DNA of 64,000 bases, taken from NCBI GenBank assembly GCA_000403315.2, contig KE159640.1, positions 263,362 through 327,361 of the forward strand, read 5' to 3'. The stretch is from Lachnospiraceae bacterium A2. Lineage in GTDB: Bacteria; Bacillota; Clostridia; Lachnospirales; Lachnospiraceae. Made by a program: the position numbers and the translations under genes. Positions 43,573-52,974 of the stretch are shown here, one piece after another (positions within the stretch are counted from its first letter, which is position 1; each line of letters starts with the position of its first letter). The notes below the pieces were generated by a model, which saw nothing but the letters and a program-made list of their open reading frames with translations, did not search any database and was not told where the DNA came from.

Positions 43573-46500
43573 ATGAAAAAGAAGGAAAATAATTCAGGAC
43601 AGCCATTGCGGGTGAAAAAGCATCCATTCAGGCAGAAATTCATGGCAGGGCTGCTTTGTGTCTGCCTTATGCTGGTGTCGCTGCCTGCGGAGCTGTATGG
43701 TTCCCGGGTGCTGGCGGAGGGGCAAAAGAAGATGGTCCTGTCTTTTTCCCCGTTGCCAGAAAATGTGGAACAGCAAACGGTTGGGAAAGGTACTGATTTG
43801 GGAAAACTGAATCTTCCAGAAACATTGGAAGCGGTGTGTACCCTTTTGGAAGGCGGCGCGGATGGGACTACGGAGGGTTCCAATAAGTTTTCTGATATTT
43901 CAGCAGCGGCAGGAAAAGATTTTACAAAGAGGGCTGGTTCTGAGGTTACCCCGGGTGACAGTACAGGAACGGCAGAGGAGGGTTCTGCAGAATCTGGCGC
44001 TGATAGCGCTGAAACAGAATCCGTAAGGGAGGAAACGCTTGCGGTTGAGCCTGTTTCATGGGAAAGCTTGCCTGAATATGACAGTGAATCAGAAGGCGTT
44101 TATGTATTCCGCCCTACGCTGCCAGAAAATTACAAATTGTCTGGGCAGGCAGAACTTCCAAAGATTACTGTGAAAGTTGAGGAAGCAGAAAAACCAGAAG
44201 GCTCCAAAAGGGATGATGGGGTAAAAAAGAGAACGGAAAAGCCAGATTCTGCAAAGAAGAAAATAGGGCAGAAAAATGCCGCAGAGGAACCATTGGAGCT
44301 GCTTACATCAGAAGAAACGCCGCAGCCTGCCGCAGCCCCGGCATGTGTTGAAATTACGGAAGATATGGTTTGGGGTGACGGGGAATTAACCAATGGGACG
44401 CTTACCGTAAATTCTGGGGTAACTTTGACAATTAACGGTACCGTGAGCGTTACTGGTGCAGTTACTATCCAAGGCGGGGGAACCATTGCAAGGGGAACGG
44501 AGTCTGCATGTTTTAAAATGAGTTCCGGGCAGGAATTAAATATATATGGAGTTACTTTGGATGGAAAATCAATAGAGGGCGTCGTAAATTTCCTGGATAT
44601 GGAACAGGGGAATTTGCTGCTTGACCAGGGATGCGTAATACAAAATGTGATTAATTCAAGCGATGAAAACTTATATCTTTCACCAGTCTACATTGGAACT
44701 GATGCAAATGGACAGTTTGGTGATGTAACCATACAAAATTGTAAAGGGAGAATTGGTGGGGGAGCCAGGGCGCTTGGGCATTTGGTGGTTGACGGAGGAA
44801 CTTACCAAAATAATTCTGCAAGTATATACGGAGGAGCTATTGCCAGTGATGGGTATGGGACTTTAAAAATTAATGGTGGTGAATTTTATGGAAATAAGGG
44901 TTCATCTGGAGGATGCATTTATTCTTTAAGCGATTTAACCATAAATGGAGGGAGTTTCGCCGGAAATACAAGCGAACCTTCCAATGATGAGCAATTATCT
45001 TCTCCATGGGGCGGCTGTATTTATTCATTTGGAAAGACAACAATCAATGGAGGAAGTTACCAAAATAACAAGGCAGAAGAATATGGAGGGGCAATCGCAG
45101 TAGATGGCAATGAAAATTTAATTGTAAATGGCGGCAGCTTTATTAATAATACATCTAAAATAGGAGGAGCCATTTATACTCGTTGTTCAGGGATATTAGA
45201 AGTCCATGGAGGGTACTTTGAAGGGAATACTTGCCAGGAAGGGGCTGGCGGTGCAATTTATCATGGCTTAGCGGTGGGAGGCAGGTTTCCATTATCCGGG
45301 GATGTTCAGTTTTTTGGGAATGGAGATCCATATATGGACAGTATATGTGTGCCAGCTACACAAGATAAATTATATATTGATGGGCCATTATCATATCCCC
45401 TGAATATTTTTGTCGAGTATTCAAAAGATGGAAGGGTGATTGTCCGAGGGGGCGATACTTATAAGATTCAAAAGAAGGATTTAAAAAAAATCCATGTTTT
45501 TGATTGCAATATTATGGAAAAAAAGTGGTATGTGGTATTGGACGAGGAAAAGAACGAAATTTATATCACAGAAAATGTTACAGAACCAGACAGTTATAAT
45601 ATTTTCTACGACAGCAACCGTGGGCAGGGCACAGCCCCGGAAGATGGAAAAGACTACCAAATGGGGGAAGATGCCATCATCCAATCTGGGGAAACATTAA
45701 GCCTGGAAGGCTATACTTTTGAAGGCTGGAACACGAAACGGGATGGCACAGGCACGCCTTATCAGGCCGGAGCAGCCATAAAAATGTCAGGGGACCTTAC
45801 GTTATATGCTATTTTTAAGAAAAATGCAGACAATACTGCTATTACGGCTGATTTTTATTCCGGCGAAGCAGGAAAGATGCAGACGGTAACTGCGGAAAGC
45901 GGGGAATCCCCGGATACTGGTATCGTGGTTGCGCCCCAACTGCAGGAACTGCCTGGCTGGACGCCAGTGGGATGGAGCGCAAGCCCGGATGTGTTTTTAG
46001 GGGAAATTCCGGCAGGCTCAGAAATCACAGTGACGGAAGATACTGCTTACTATGGGATTTATCAAAAGGATATATGCCTGTCTTATCAGATGAATGGGGC
46101 AGAAAACGGCCCGGAGCAGGAAACACAGGTTTGCTCCGCAAATGTGCATCAGGAAATTACATATGAATACCCAATATTTACGGTTGCATTTGCGCCGGAG
46201 CGTACCGGATACCTGTTTCAGGGCTGGAATACAAAGGAAGATGGGAGCGGGCAAATTTATCCTGCAGGAAGCAGCCAGCAGTTAGGAAGCAGCATGGTGC
46301 TGTATGCAATTTGGCAGAAAAGTTCCGGTGGCGGCCCAGAGGAACAGCCAGAGCAAATTCCAGAAGAAGTTACGGAACCTGTCCAGTATACGGTAGAACA
46401 CTACAAGCAGGAACTGGAAGGGGACAGCTATACAAAGGAAGATGGGGATACGGAAACCTTGCTTGGGGCGAAAGGCGCTGTTGTAGAAGCAAAAGCAAAA

Positions 46501-47955
46501 GAATACGCCGGGTTTTCCCTGAATGCCGGCCATCCTTCCGGGCAGGTTTCCGGAACGGCAGAGGAAGGCCTTGTGCTGAAATTATATTATGACAGGGATA
46601 TTTATGAAGTTTCTTTTGATTTAAACGGAGGGTATGGCCCTGCGCCGGAAACCCAGAAAATCCGGTGGGGCGGCCTGCTCCAAAAAGTGCAGGACCCCAC
46701 AAGGGCTGGTTATCATTTTAAAGGATGGCATCTGGAAGAAAACGGATTGGACCATGGACTGTGGGATTTTGGGAATCCTGTAGAAAATAATACAGGAAGC
46801 CTGCATACGGCCCTTTATGCTATGTGGGCGGATGAAACTGCGCCCGTGCTGGGGGAAGCTTCATACAGTACTGGGCATAAAAATTTCCTGGACTGGGTAT
46901 TGCAGCAGGACAGCATTATTATTAATGTACCAGTAACAGAAGAAGGCAGCGGCTTGGCAAAGGCAGACTATGTCCTTGTGTCGGAGGATGAAACAGAAAA
47001 AGAAGGTTCTGCCCAGATTGAGGAAACCCATGGGCAGGAAGGAAATACCATGGTATATGGGAGCGGCGGTTCTGTAATCCGGGTCTTGCAGGGGGCGGTA
47101 AAAACCGGGCCTTATGCAGCAATTATAACGGTGGATGAGGAGTTTAAAGGGAAAATTTACCTGACTGCCACAGACAATGAGGGGAATAAATCTGCCAAAA
47201 AGATTATCACGTCTTTGGGCGGAGGGATTATTATTGAGGATAACGCACCGGAAATCAGTTTTTCCAATACAAAACAAAAGGCAGCCGGAAAAGATATTAA
47301 GGTAAACGTCCGTGTGGAGGATGCGAAGGACGGCAGCGTGTCAGGAGGGCTTGCAAAGGTATCTTACCAGTTGGATGAAAAAGATGAAACCGTCCTGCCG
47401 GAACAAGATTTCCAGAAAGAGATTGTAGAAACTTACAAGTTTATGGTAAAGGTTTCCGGTGCAGGGGAACATATCCTTTGGGTAAATGCCGTCGACCATG
47501 CAGGCAACAGCAATGCACGGCAGGTCACGTTAAACATCAGTGCGGAAAAAAAGGATAAAATAGAAAAAGAAGACCCAGAGAGCCCAGAGGATACAGAAAA
47601 CAATGGAACGCCGTTTGTGACTGAAATGCCCGGGGACAGCGGCAGGCCCGGCGGTTCCGGCGGGCCAGGCAAAAACGAGCCTAGGACGGGTGACAGCACC
47701 CATATCAAGGTATATGCTACCGCCGCCATGATTGCAGGGTTCAGCTATCTCCTCCTGTATTTTGAGGGGGAACACGGAATAACGGAAAGCCAAAAAGAAG
47801 AAATTGTGTACCATCTGGTTTCTTGGGCAAAAAAAGGCGGCGCCATCCGGCGGATGCTGGGCTTAGCGGCAATCTTTTTCTTCCTGGCCTACTACCACAG
47901 CATTGGAAAGAGCGTCACTGTGGAGTGGAGGGAAGTGTATAAATGCCCGCGTTAA
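43573..47955 (+). CDS. Large multidomain surface protein with InlB-type repeats
   Basis: This is a protein of about 1460 residues. It has a basic start and a signal peptide (FMAGLLCVCLMLVSLPAELYG, cleaved near LAEG) and a Glu/Ser-rich stretch to about 250. A right-handed beta-helix (262-606) follows, with repeated GG-x-NN and GGAI turns. InlB/Listeria-Bacteroides-type repeats lie near 676-755, 850-905 and 1010-1075 (FEGWNTKRDGTGTPYQAG), and a MucBP-like domain lies near 937-1005. Ig-like parts come next, then EPRTGDSTHIK (a degenerate sortase signal) with a membrane segment. About 60 more residues follow, with a second hydrophobic segment. The ATG at 43573 follows AAGGAGAG. A class B sortase gene comes next. 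Confidence 0.85.
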   Translation: MKKKENNSGQPLRVKKHPFRQKFMAGLLCVCLMLVSLPAELYGSRVLAEGQKKMVLSFSPLPENVEQQTVGKGTDLGKLNLPETLEAVCTLLEGGADGTTEGSNKFSDISAAAGKDFTKRAGSEVTPGDSTGTAEEGSAESGADSAETESVREETLAVEPVSWESLPEYDSESEGVYVFRPTLPENYKLSGQAELPKITVKVEEAEKPEGSKRDDGVKKRTEKPDSAKKKIGQKNAAEEPLELLTSEETPQPAAAPACVEITEDMVWGDGELTNGTLTVNSGVTLTINGTVSVTGAVTIQGGGTIARGTESACFKMSSGQELNIYGVTLDGKSIEGVVNFLDMEQGNLLLDQGCVIQNVINSSDENLYLSPVYIGTDANGQFGDVTIQNCKGRIGGGARALGHLVVDGGTYQNNSASIYGGAIASDGYGTLKINGGEFYGNKGSSGGCIYSLSDLTINGGSFAGNTSEPSNDEQLSSPWGGCIYSFGKTTINGGSYQNNKAEEYGGAIAVDGNENLIVNGGSFINNTSKIGGAIYTRCSGILEVHGGYFEGNTCQEGAGGAIYHGLAVGGRFPLSGDVQFFGNGDPYMDSICVPATQDKLYIDGPLSYPLNIFVEYSKDGRVIVRGGDTYKIQKKDLKKIHVFDCNIMEKKWYVVLDEEKNEIYITENVTEPDSYNIFYDSNRGQGTAPEDGKDYQMGEDAIIQSGETLSLEGYTFEGWNTKRDGTGTPYQAGAAIKMSGDLTLYAIFKKNADNTAITADFYSGEAGKMQTVTAESGESPDTGIVVAPQLQELPGWTPVGWSASPDVFLGEIPAGSEITVTEDTAYYGIYQKDICLSYQMNGAENGPEQETQVCSANVHQEITYEYPIFTVAFAPERTGYLFQGWNTKEDGSGQIYPAGSSQQLGSSMVLYAIWQKSSGGGPEEQPEQIPEEVTEPVQYTVEHYKQELEGDSYTKEDGDTETLLGAKGAVVEAKAKEYAGFSLNAGHPSGQVSGTAEEGLVLKLYYDRDIYEVSFDLNGGYGPAPETQKIRWGGLLQKVQDPTRAGYHFKGWHLEENGLDHGLWDFGNPVENNTGSLHTALYAMWADETAPVLGEASYSTGHKNFLDWVLQQDSIIINVPVTEEGSGLAKADYVLVSEDETEKEGSAQIEETHGQEGNTMVYGSGGSVIRVLQGAVKTGPYAAIITVDEEFKGKIYLTATDNEGNKSAKKIITSLGGGIIIEDNAPEISFSNTKQKAAGKDIKVNVRVEDAKDGSVSGGLAKVSYQLDEKDETVLPEQDFQKEIVETYKFMVKVSGAGEHILWVNAVDHAGNSNARQVTLNISAEKKDKIEKEDPESPEDTENNGTPFVTEMPGDSGRPGGSGGPGKNEPRTGDSTHIKVYATAAMIAGFSYLLLYFEGEHGITESQKEEIVYHLVSWAKKGGAIRRMLGLAAIFFFLAYYHSIGKSVTVEWREVYKCPR

Positions 47956-48086
47956 GATGGTTTGGACGCTTCTCCGCAAGCTTGCGGCGCTTATCTGGAA
48001 GTGCGGCATTTGCCTGCTTTTAAGGTAAGAGAACCTGCGGCTTGCGGCGGAATGGTCCATGAAATATGGCAGAATGGAGCGAAACC

Positions 48087-48884
48087 ATGCATGGAAAGCA
48101 AAAAAAGTTTCGGGTAATAAGAAAACTGCTTCTTCTGGTTATGGTAGTATGCCTGGTTCCGGTGGGACAGGCATACTATTTGTCTTATAAGCATCAGAAA
48201 CAGCAGGAACATCTAAAAAATCTTTTAAAAGAAGGAACAGCACAGAAGGAAGGATCAGGGAGCCGGAATGAAGAAGGGCTGCAAGGCAAAAAAGGGATTG
48301 CCAGCCAGGATGTTTCACAGAGGTACAAAAATCTCCAAAAGGAAAATAAAGATTTTATTGGCTGGCTGGCGGTTGAAGGCACAGAAATTGATTACCCAGT
48401 CCTGCAGTGTGAGGATGATGAATTTTACCTTACCCATAATTTTTATAAAGAAAAAGACAAGTATGGATGCCTGTATGTGAAAAGCATGGCAGATGTCAAT
48501 ACGCCGGACGCTAATTTTATTATTTACGGCCATAATATGCGGGATGGGGCTATGTTTGGGACATTGGATTCGTATGGGGAAGAAGCATTTTACCGGGAAC
48601 ATAAATGGATTTCTTTTGATACCTTGTATGAAGAAAGGGTATATGAAGTCCTGTCGGTATTCCAAATAGATATTCAGGACAGGAATGCATTTCCATATTA
48701 CCAGTTCTATCAGGCAGAAGATGAATGTGAGTTTATGGAGTTTTACAGGAATGTAAAAAAGTTGTCGCTCTATGGTACTGGCGTAGAAGCAGAATTTGGG
48801 GATACGTTCCTGACACTTTCTACCTGTTCTGGAATGGGGGAGAATATCAGGTTTGTGGTTGTGGCGAAGCGGGTAGTGGATTGA
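48087..48884 (+). CDS. Class B sortase
   Basis: This 265-residue transpeptidase has an N-terminal anchor (LLLLVMVVCLVPVGQAYYLS). The sortase B core has KDFIGWLAVEGTEIDYPVLQ and CLYVKSM. The catalytic His is in YGHNMRDGAMFG, the Cys in LSTCSG and the Arg in NIRFVVVAKR. It probably anchors or processes the surface protein encoded 131 bases upstream. The ATG at 48087 has GGAG at a good distance; an earlier ATG at 48066 does not. Confidence 0.9.
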   Translation: MHGKQKKFRVIRKLLLLVMVVCLVPVGQAYYLSYKHQKQQEHLKNLLKEGTAQKEGSGSRNEEGLQGKKGIASQDVSQRYKNLQKENKDFIGWLAVEGTEIDYPVLQCEDDEFYLTHNFYKEKDKYGCLYVKSMADVNTPDANFIIYGHNMRDGAMFGTLDSYGEEAFYREHKWISFDTLYEERVYEVLSVFQIDIQDRNAFPYYQFYQAEDECEFMEFYRNVKKLSLYGTGVEAEFGDTFLTLSTCSGMGENIRFVVVAKRVVD

Positions 48885-48914
48885 AGTTTTTTGTAATTGT
48901 ATAAAAATAATTTT

Positions 48915-50114
48915 TTACATCTCTTTAAAATATTTGTTATGACGTAAAATTAAGCTTAGTATGATAAATGCAGTTCCACAGACAGCAACCAATATATATG
49001 GATTGTTATTATCAATGTATATTGATCCAACAAGGATTATAATTGGGCTAACTGATAAACAAAAAGAAGATAAAGTACCTAGTACTTTTCCTTTCATATG
49101 GTCAGGGATTATTTGTTGCATTAGAATCCTGACGTTTATATTTACGCTTGTAACAGAAACCCCTAATAAAAAAAGTATTGCACAATAAACGGAAAACCAT
49201 GGGATTTCACCTGTAAGAAGCATTGGCAGGGAAATTAAAAAAATAGAGGTAGCTTCTAACATCAGCGAAATTATGATTACAGAATATTTCTTTTTGGGCT
49301 GATATATTCCAAAGACAGCCGAGGATGCCAGCATACCAATGGAAGAAATAGTTTCTAAAATTCCATATTGGACTTCTGTCATTTTTAAATAATTTGTTAT
49401 AATAACTGGAAAAGAAACAGTGGCTCCTAAGCTATAGAAGATATTTATAAATATTGCTGAACAGTATAATACAAAAATAATCTTTTCCTTTTTTATGTAT
49501 GTAAAGCTTTCTGATAATTCGTTCAAAAAACTATTTTTTGAACAAGATATTTCTTTTGATGTTGAAAAATCAAACATTAATTCAAGGATAGCTGATAATA
49601 AAAAACTTATTCCATTGAATAAAATAAATACTTTGAAATCCGTGAAGGAAAAAAGCACAGCCCCTAATACTGGAGAAATTAATGTAACCATAGACGTGAT
49701 GCCTTCGTTAATGGCGCATATTTGCTGCATCCCATTATGCCCAAATAGCGAATTTAAAGAAGCTGTCATAGTAACATCGAAAACAGTATTAATTGCATTT
49801 AGGAAAAAAGTCAATAAGAATACTAGCCATAAGTTATTTCCAGTAACAGATAAAAAAACATAAGAAATAATTAAAAGCAAAGCTGAGATAAAATCACTTC
49901 CAACTATTACAATTTTTCTATTCCATCTATCAGCTGCAATTCCTGCTACTGGGCCTAATAAAATACGAGGTATGGTTTCCAAGATTAATGTGATTGCAAA
50001 GTTCAAAGCAGAACCAGTAGTATAGAGAACAAAAAGTGCAAATACAAAATTATAAATTTGTGTACCAAATACAGATGCAATTCTTCCTAGAATGAATATA
50101 ATTTTATTTTTCAT
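48915..50114 (-). CDS. MFS transporter (candidate RiPP exporter)
   Basis: This 399-residue membrane protein has about 11-12 helices. The MFS_3/enterobactin-exporter-like pattern is present: NFVFALFVLYTTGSALNFAI, PRILLGPVAGIAADRWNRKI and FLNAINTVFDVTMTASLNSL. Members export small molecules, macrolides or peptides. It starts 3 bases after the TrmO-like gene and is the last gene of the AT-rich minus-strand operon. Export of the modified peptide, or immunity to it, is inferred from the context. It converges on the sortase gene. Confidence 0.85.
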   Translation of the reverse strand: MKNKIIFILGRIASVFGTQIYNFVFALFVLYTTGSALNFAITLILETIPRILLGPVAGIAADRWNRKIVIVGSDFISALLLIISYVFLSVTGNNLWLVFLLTFFLNAINTVFDVTMTASLNSLFGHNGMQQICAINEGITSMVTLISPVLGAVLFSFTDFKVFILFNGISFLLSAILELMFDFSTSKEISCSKNSFLNELSESFTYIKKEKIIFVLYCSAIFINIFYSLGATVSFPVIITNYLKMTEVQYGILETISSIGMLASSAVFGIYQPKKKYSVIIISLMLEATSIFLISLPMLLTGEIPWFSVYCAILFLLGVSVTSVNINVRILMQQIIPDHMKGKVLGTLSSFCLSVSPIIILVGSIYIDNNNPYILVAVCGTAFIILSLILRHNKYFKEM

Positions 50115-50117
50115 TTT

Positions 50118-50519
50118 TTATAATATAACCTCTTTATAATATATTGCCTTTTTTATATCAAGTACTATGGAACCGTTGATGGCTTCTAATCCTTTGACAG
50201 AAATGGTATCGTTTTTAATATCCATTACTTTACATAATGAAAGTGCTATAGGATTTGGCCTATGTGGAGAACGCATAGCAAATACGCCAGTTTCATATAT
50301 ATTGCCTTCTAGTTTATTTTTTAAAATATTTCTCGGAGCTTTATCAAACCACCAGAGTACATGTATAATATCATTAACATTCATACCAATTATTCCGTCT
50401 GTGTATATTTTTTTTATTTTAATATTACAAACATTTTTAGATATCCATCCATTATGTGGACAATCTTCAATCTTTTTATATGGGCTATAAATTATCCCTA
50501 TTGGATAAATATTCAACAT
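50118..50519 (-). CDS. TrmO/TsaA-like (UPF0066) protein
   Basis: This 133-residue protein has the TsaA fold signature MRSPHRPNPIALSLCKVMDI, preceded by IGIIYSPYKKIEDCP and DIIHVLWWFDKAP. TrmO uses SAM to methylate t6A37 of tRNA-Thr. Bacterial TrmO has a larger C-terminal domain, which is lacking here. The ATG at 50519 follows AAAGGAG and overlaps the maturase B stop by 7 bases. Its place in a RiPP operon suggests either peptide methylation or a hitch-hiking tRNA enzyme; the sequence cannot decide. Confidence 0.8.
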   Translation of the reverse strand: MLNIYPIGIIYSPYKKIEDCPHNGWISKNVCNIKIKKIYTDGIIGMNVNDIIHVLWWFDKAPRNILKNKLEGNIYETGVFAMRSPHRPNPIALSLCKVMDIKNDTISVKGLEAINGSIVLDIKKAIYYKEVIL

Positions 50520-51835
50520 AACATCTCCTTTACTTTTATGTAATAATCTTCCCACGTGTGTTTGAAATAGTTTTCATTTACTATCCAATCCCACATCATA
50601 TGGGAATTTAGATCACAACCATATAAATTTCCTGAATAAGAAATCGCATAAACCCTACATCCGCCACCGCATAACTTTACATATTTACAAGTTTTACATT
50701 GTAAGTCTGAAATAGAAATATCATCATAAATTTCTGAATTTAATTGATTTAAGTTTTTAATATCAACTGTATAATTTTCATTAATCTCTGGCAATATAGG
50801 ACATCTGCTTATTTTTCCATTTGCTTTTAAAGTTTTTTGAAATTGTTCTTCTTTGCATGGGTGTTCATTTAATTGATATTCTTCTAGATAGCTGCTATCA
50901 TTTAGTAATGAACGTGTAATAACATTTCCTAAAATAAAATTATAGGTTACACTATCTTGATTTTGTTTAAACCAATTTAAAAATTTAATATAAATCTTTT
51001 TTATATTTACCCATTGAGAATCATAAAAACTTGATTTCTTTGTCGGAACTAATGGTTTTAAAATCCAGCTTTTTACATATTTTTGCGTTGATAAAAATTT
51101 TGCTATATTTAATATTTCTTCAGGTGATTGAGTTGAAATAACAGTAGTAACTATTACATTTATTTTTAATAAATTTAAATAATCCCAATATTTTTCATTA
51201 AAAAAATTTTTATAGCCTGGACGAATTATTACTACATTTTTTATTCCTATAGTATCCAAACTTATTCTAAATATAACCTTTTTTAAGTTTAAATTGTTTT
51301 TTAGCCAATCACACAGTTCCTTTGTTAAGAACATTCCGTTAGTTGAAATTGTTGATATATCAATGTTATTGGAGTATAAATTATTTATTAAATATTTAGC
51401 ATTTTCTACATAATGAGGTGAGAAAATTTCCCCTCCTGTTATTGATACACTTTTTATACCATAATCTTTAAAAAATTTAATAAAATTATTAATCTCCTTT
51501 TTACTCCAAGAATATTTATTTTTGCTTTGATGAAAACAATGTATGCAATGTGCAGAACATTCATTTGTAGGTTCTAAAATTAAATGATGTAAAAAAGGAA
51601 GTTGTTCGATATTAATTTTACATTGTTTATTAAGTTGTTTTATATAGTTAAAGTAATCATTTTTTATTATCTTTTTATCTATATTAAATTTTTTTGTGAG
51701 AAATTGGATTGATTGTTCTGATAATCCGTAATTCAAATATGTTAAAATAAATTCTTTTCCTGTCTGATTTATTTTAAATATACAGTTTGTTCTAGTATTT
51801 AATACTAAATTTTCACTTATAAATTTTATACTCAT
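50513..51835 (-). CDS. Radical SAM/SPASM peptide maturase B
   Basis: This protein of about 440 residues has an N-terminal PqqD-like (RRE-like) region (residues 1-85: IFKINQTGKEFILTYLNYGL). The radical-SAM cluster motif is TNECSAHCIHCFH (C-x3-C-x2-C), and the Gly-rich SAM contact is SITGGE. A C-terminal SPASM-like Cys set follows: HPCKEE, RCPILPE, CKTCKYVKLCGGGC and YGCDL. Such enzymes form thioether or C-C crosslinks, or epimerise residues, in ribosomal peptides. The ATG at 51835 follows AGGTG. It lies 11 bases after maturase A. Codon use is strongly A/T-biased compared with gyrA. Confidence 0.88.
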   Translation of the reverse strand: MSIKFISENLVLNTRTNCIFKINQTGKEFILTYLNYGLSEQSIQFLTKKFNIDKKIIKNDYFNYIKQLNKQCKINIEQLPFLHHLILEPTNECSAHCIHCFHQSKNKYSWSKKEINNFIKFFKDYGIKSVSITGGEIFSPHYVENAKYLINNLYSNNIDISTISTNGMFLTKELCDWLKNNLNLKKVIFRISLDTIGIKNVVIIRPGYKNFFNEKYWDYLNLLKINVIVTTVISTQSPEEILNIAKFLSTQKYVKSWILKPLVPTKKSSFYDSQWVNIKKIYIKFLNWFKQNQDSVTYNFILGNVITRSLLNDSSYLEEYQLNEHPCKEEQFQKTLKANGKISRCPILPEINENYTVDIKNLNQLNSEIYDDISISDLQCKTCKYVKLCGGGCRVYAISYSGNLYGCDLNSHMMWDWIVNENYFKHTWEDYYIKVKEMLC

Positions 51836-51846
51836 AATCACGTCAC

Positions 51847-52974
51847 CTAATAATTTTTAATTTTGTTGAGGTGACATCCACCTCTACATTCTTTATATCC
51901 TAAACAATGCTTACATTCATCTAAATTATTATATATATTTAAGATATGTGGTTTTAATTTTGTTAAATAAATTTTTTTTAACCCTTCTTCTATCGTTCCA
52001 GCATATATATCAGAATGAGGACAGTTGCGTATTTTGCCGTTATATGAGATGGATATCCAAAGAATTCCAGCTCCACAATTTCCATCTATATATTTATTTT
52101 GATTTAAATCATCTAAAGAAAGTTTAGATGTGTTTAAACATAATTTTTGGGAGCATACTACCCTTATGTCAATATTATATTTTTTGTATAATTCTTCCAT
52201 CAATTGGGGAAGTTGCTTAATGTTATATTGATATTTTGAATCGTAAGTTGATCCTGTTGATACATAAGGCATAAAATTCCAATGTTTAACTCCTATTGTT
52301 GTAAGTATATTTCCCATTTCTATTATTTCTTTAATAGTTGAAGAAGCAGATAAAATAGTTTCTACACTTACTTGTATATTATTTTTAATCAGGTTTTCTA
52401 TTGTCCGTATTGTTTTATTATAACTGTTATAAATATTAGTGTATAATTCATGTTGATTTTGTAATCCATGTAAAGAGATTAGTACTGTGGATATTTTGTT
52501 ATTTTTGAGAAAGGAAATCATATTTTCATCTAAGAGTGTACCATTTGTAAATAAAGAAATATTCATTCCCATTTCTGAAGCATACTCTATAAAATTATTA
52601 AATTTTGGATGTAGTGTAGGTTCTCCTCCACTAATCTTTAAAGACGTACATCCATTTTCTAACGATTCATTTATGATATTTTTAAATTTATCATAGCTTA
52701 AATCAAGCGTATTGGGATATTCGTCTGAATGTTTCCAAGTATTATAGCAAAATTTACAGTTCCAATTACATCTTCTAGTTATTTCAACTTCTATTGATAA
52801 AGGAAAATTTATTTTTTCTAAATCAATTTCTGATGGTAGTCCTTCACGTTGAAAAGTAAAATTATTTAAACAATCTTTTAATAAAAAATCAATGAAATCA
52901 TCAAAGTCTTTTTTTATTTTTTCTTTTTTTATACCATAGTAATAAGCTATATTATTTAAGGTTTTATTATAATC
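51847..52974 (-). pseudogene. Radical SAM/SPASM maturase A, C-terminal part (split by IS)
   Basis: This part carries the catalytic core. It has EVEITRRCNWNCKFCYN (C-x3-C-x2-C), SLKISGGEPTLHP and TVLISLHG. The C-terminal Cys set is CGAGILWISISYNGKIRNCP and DECKHCLGYKECRGGCH. Its first residues are supplied by the segment 54442-54614 beyond an IS. Joining the two parts at one copy of the 8-bp target site gives a continuous 430-codon frame, close in length and layout to maturase B. As it stands, any product would lack the PqqD-like start, unless a start inside or near the IS is used. Confidence 0.88.
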
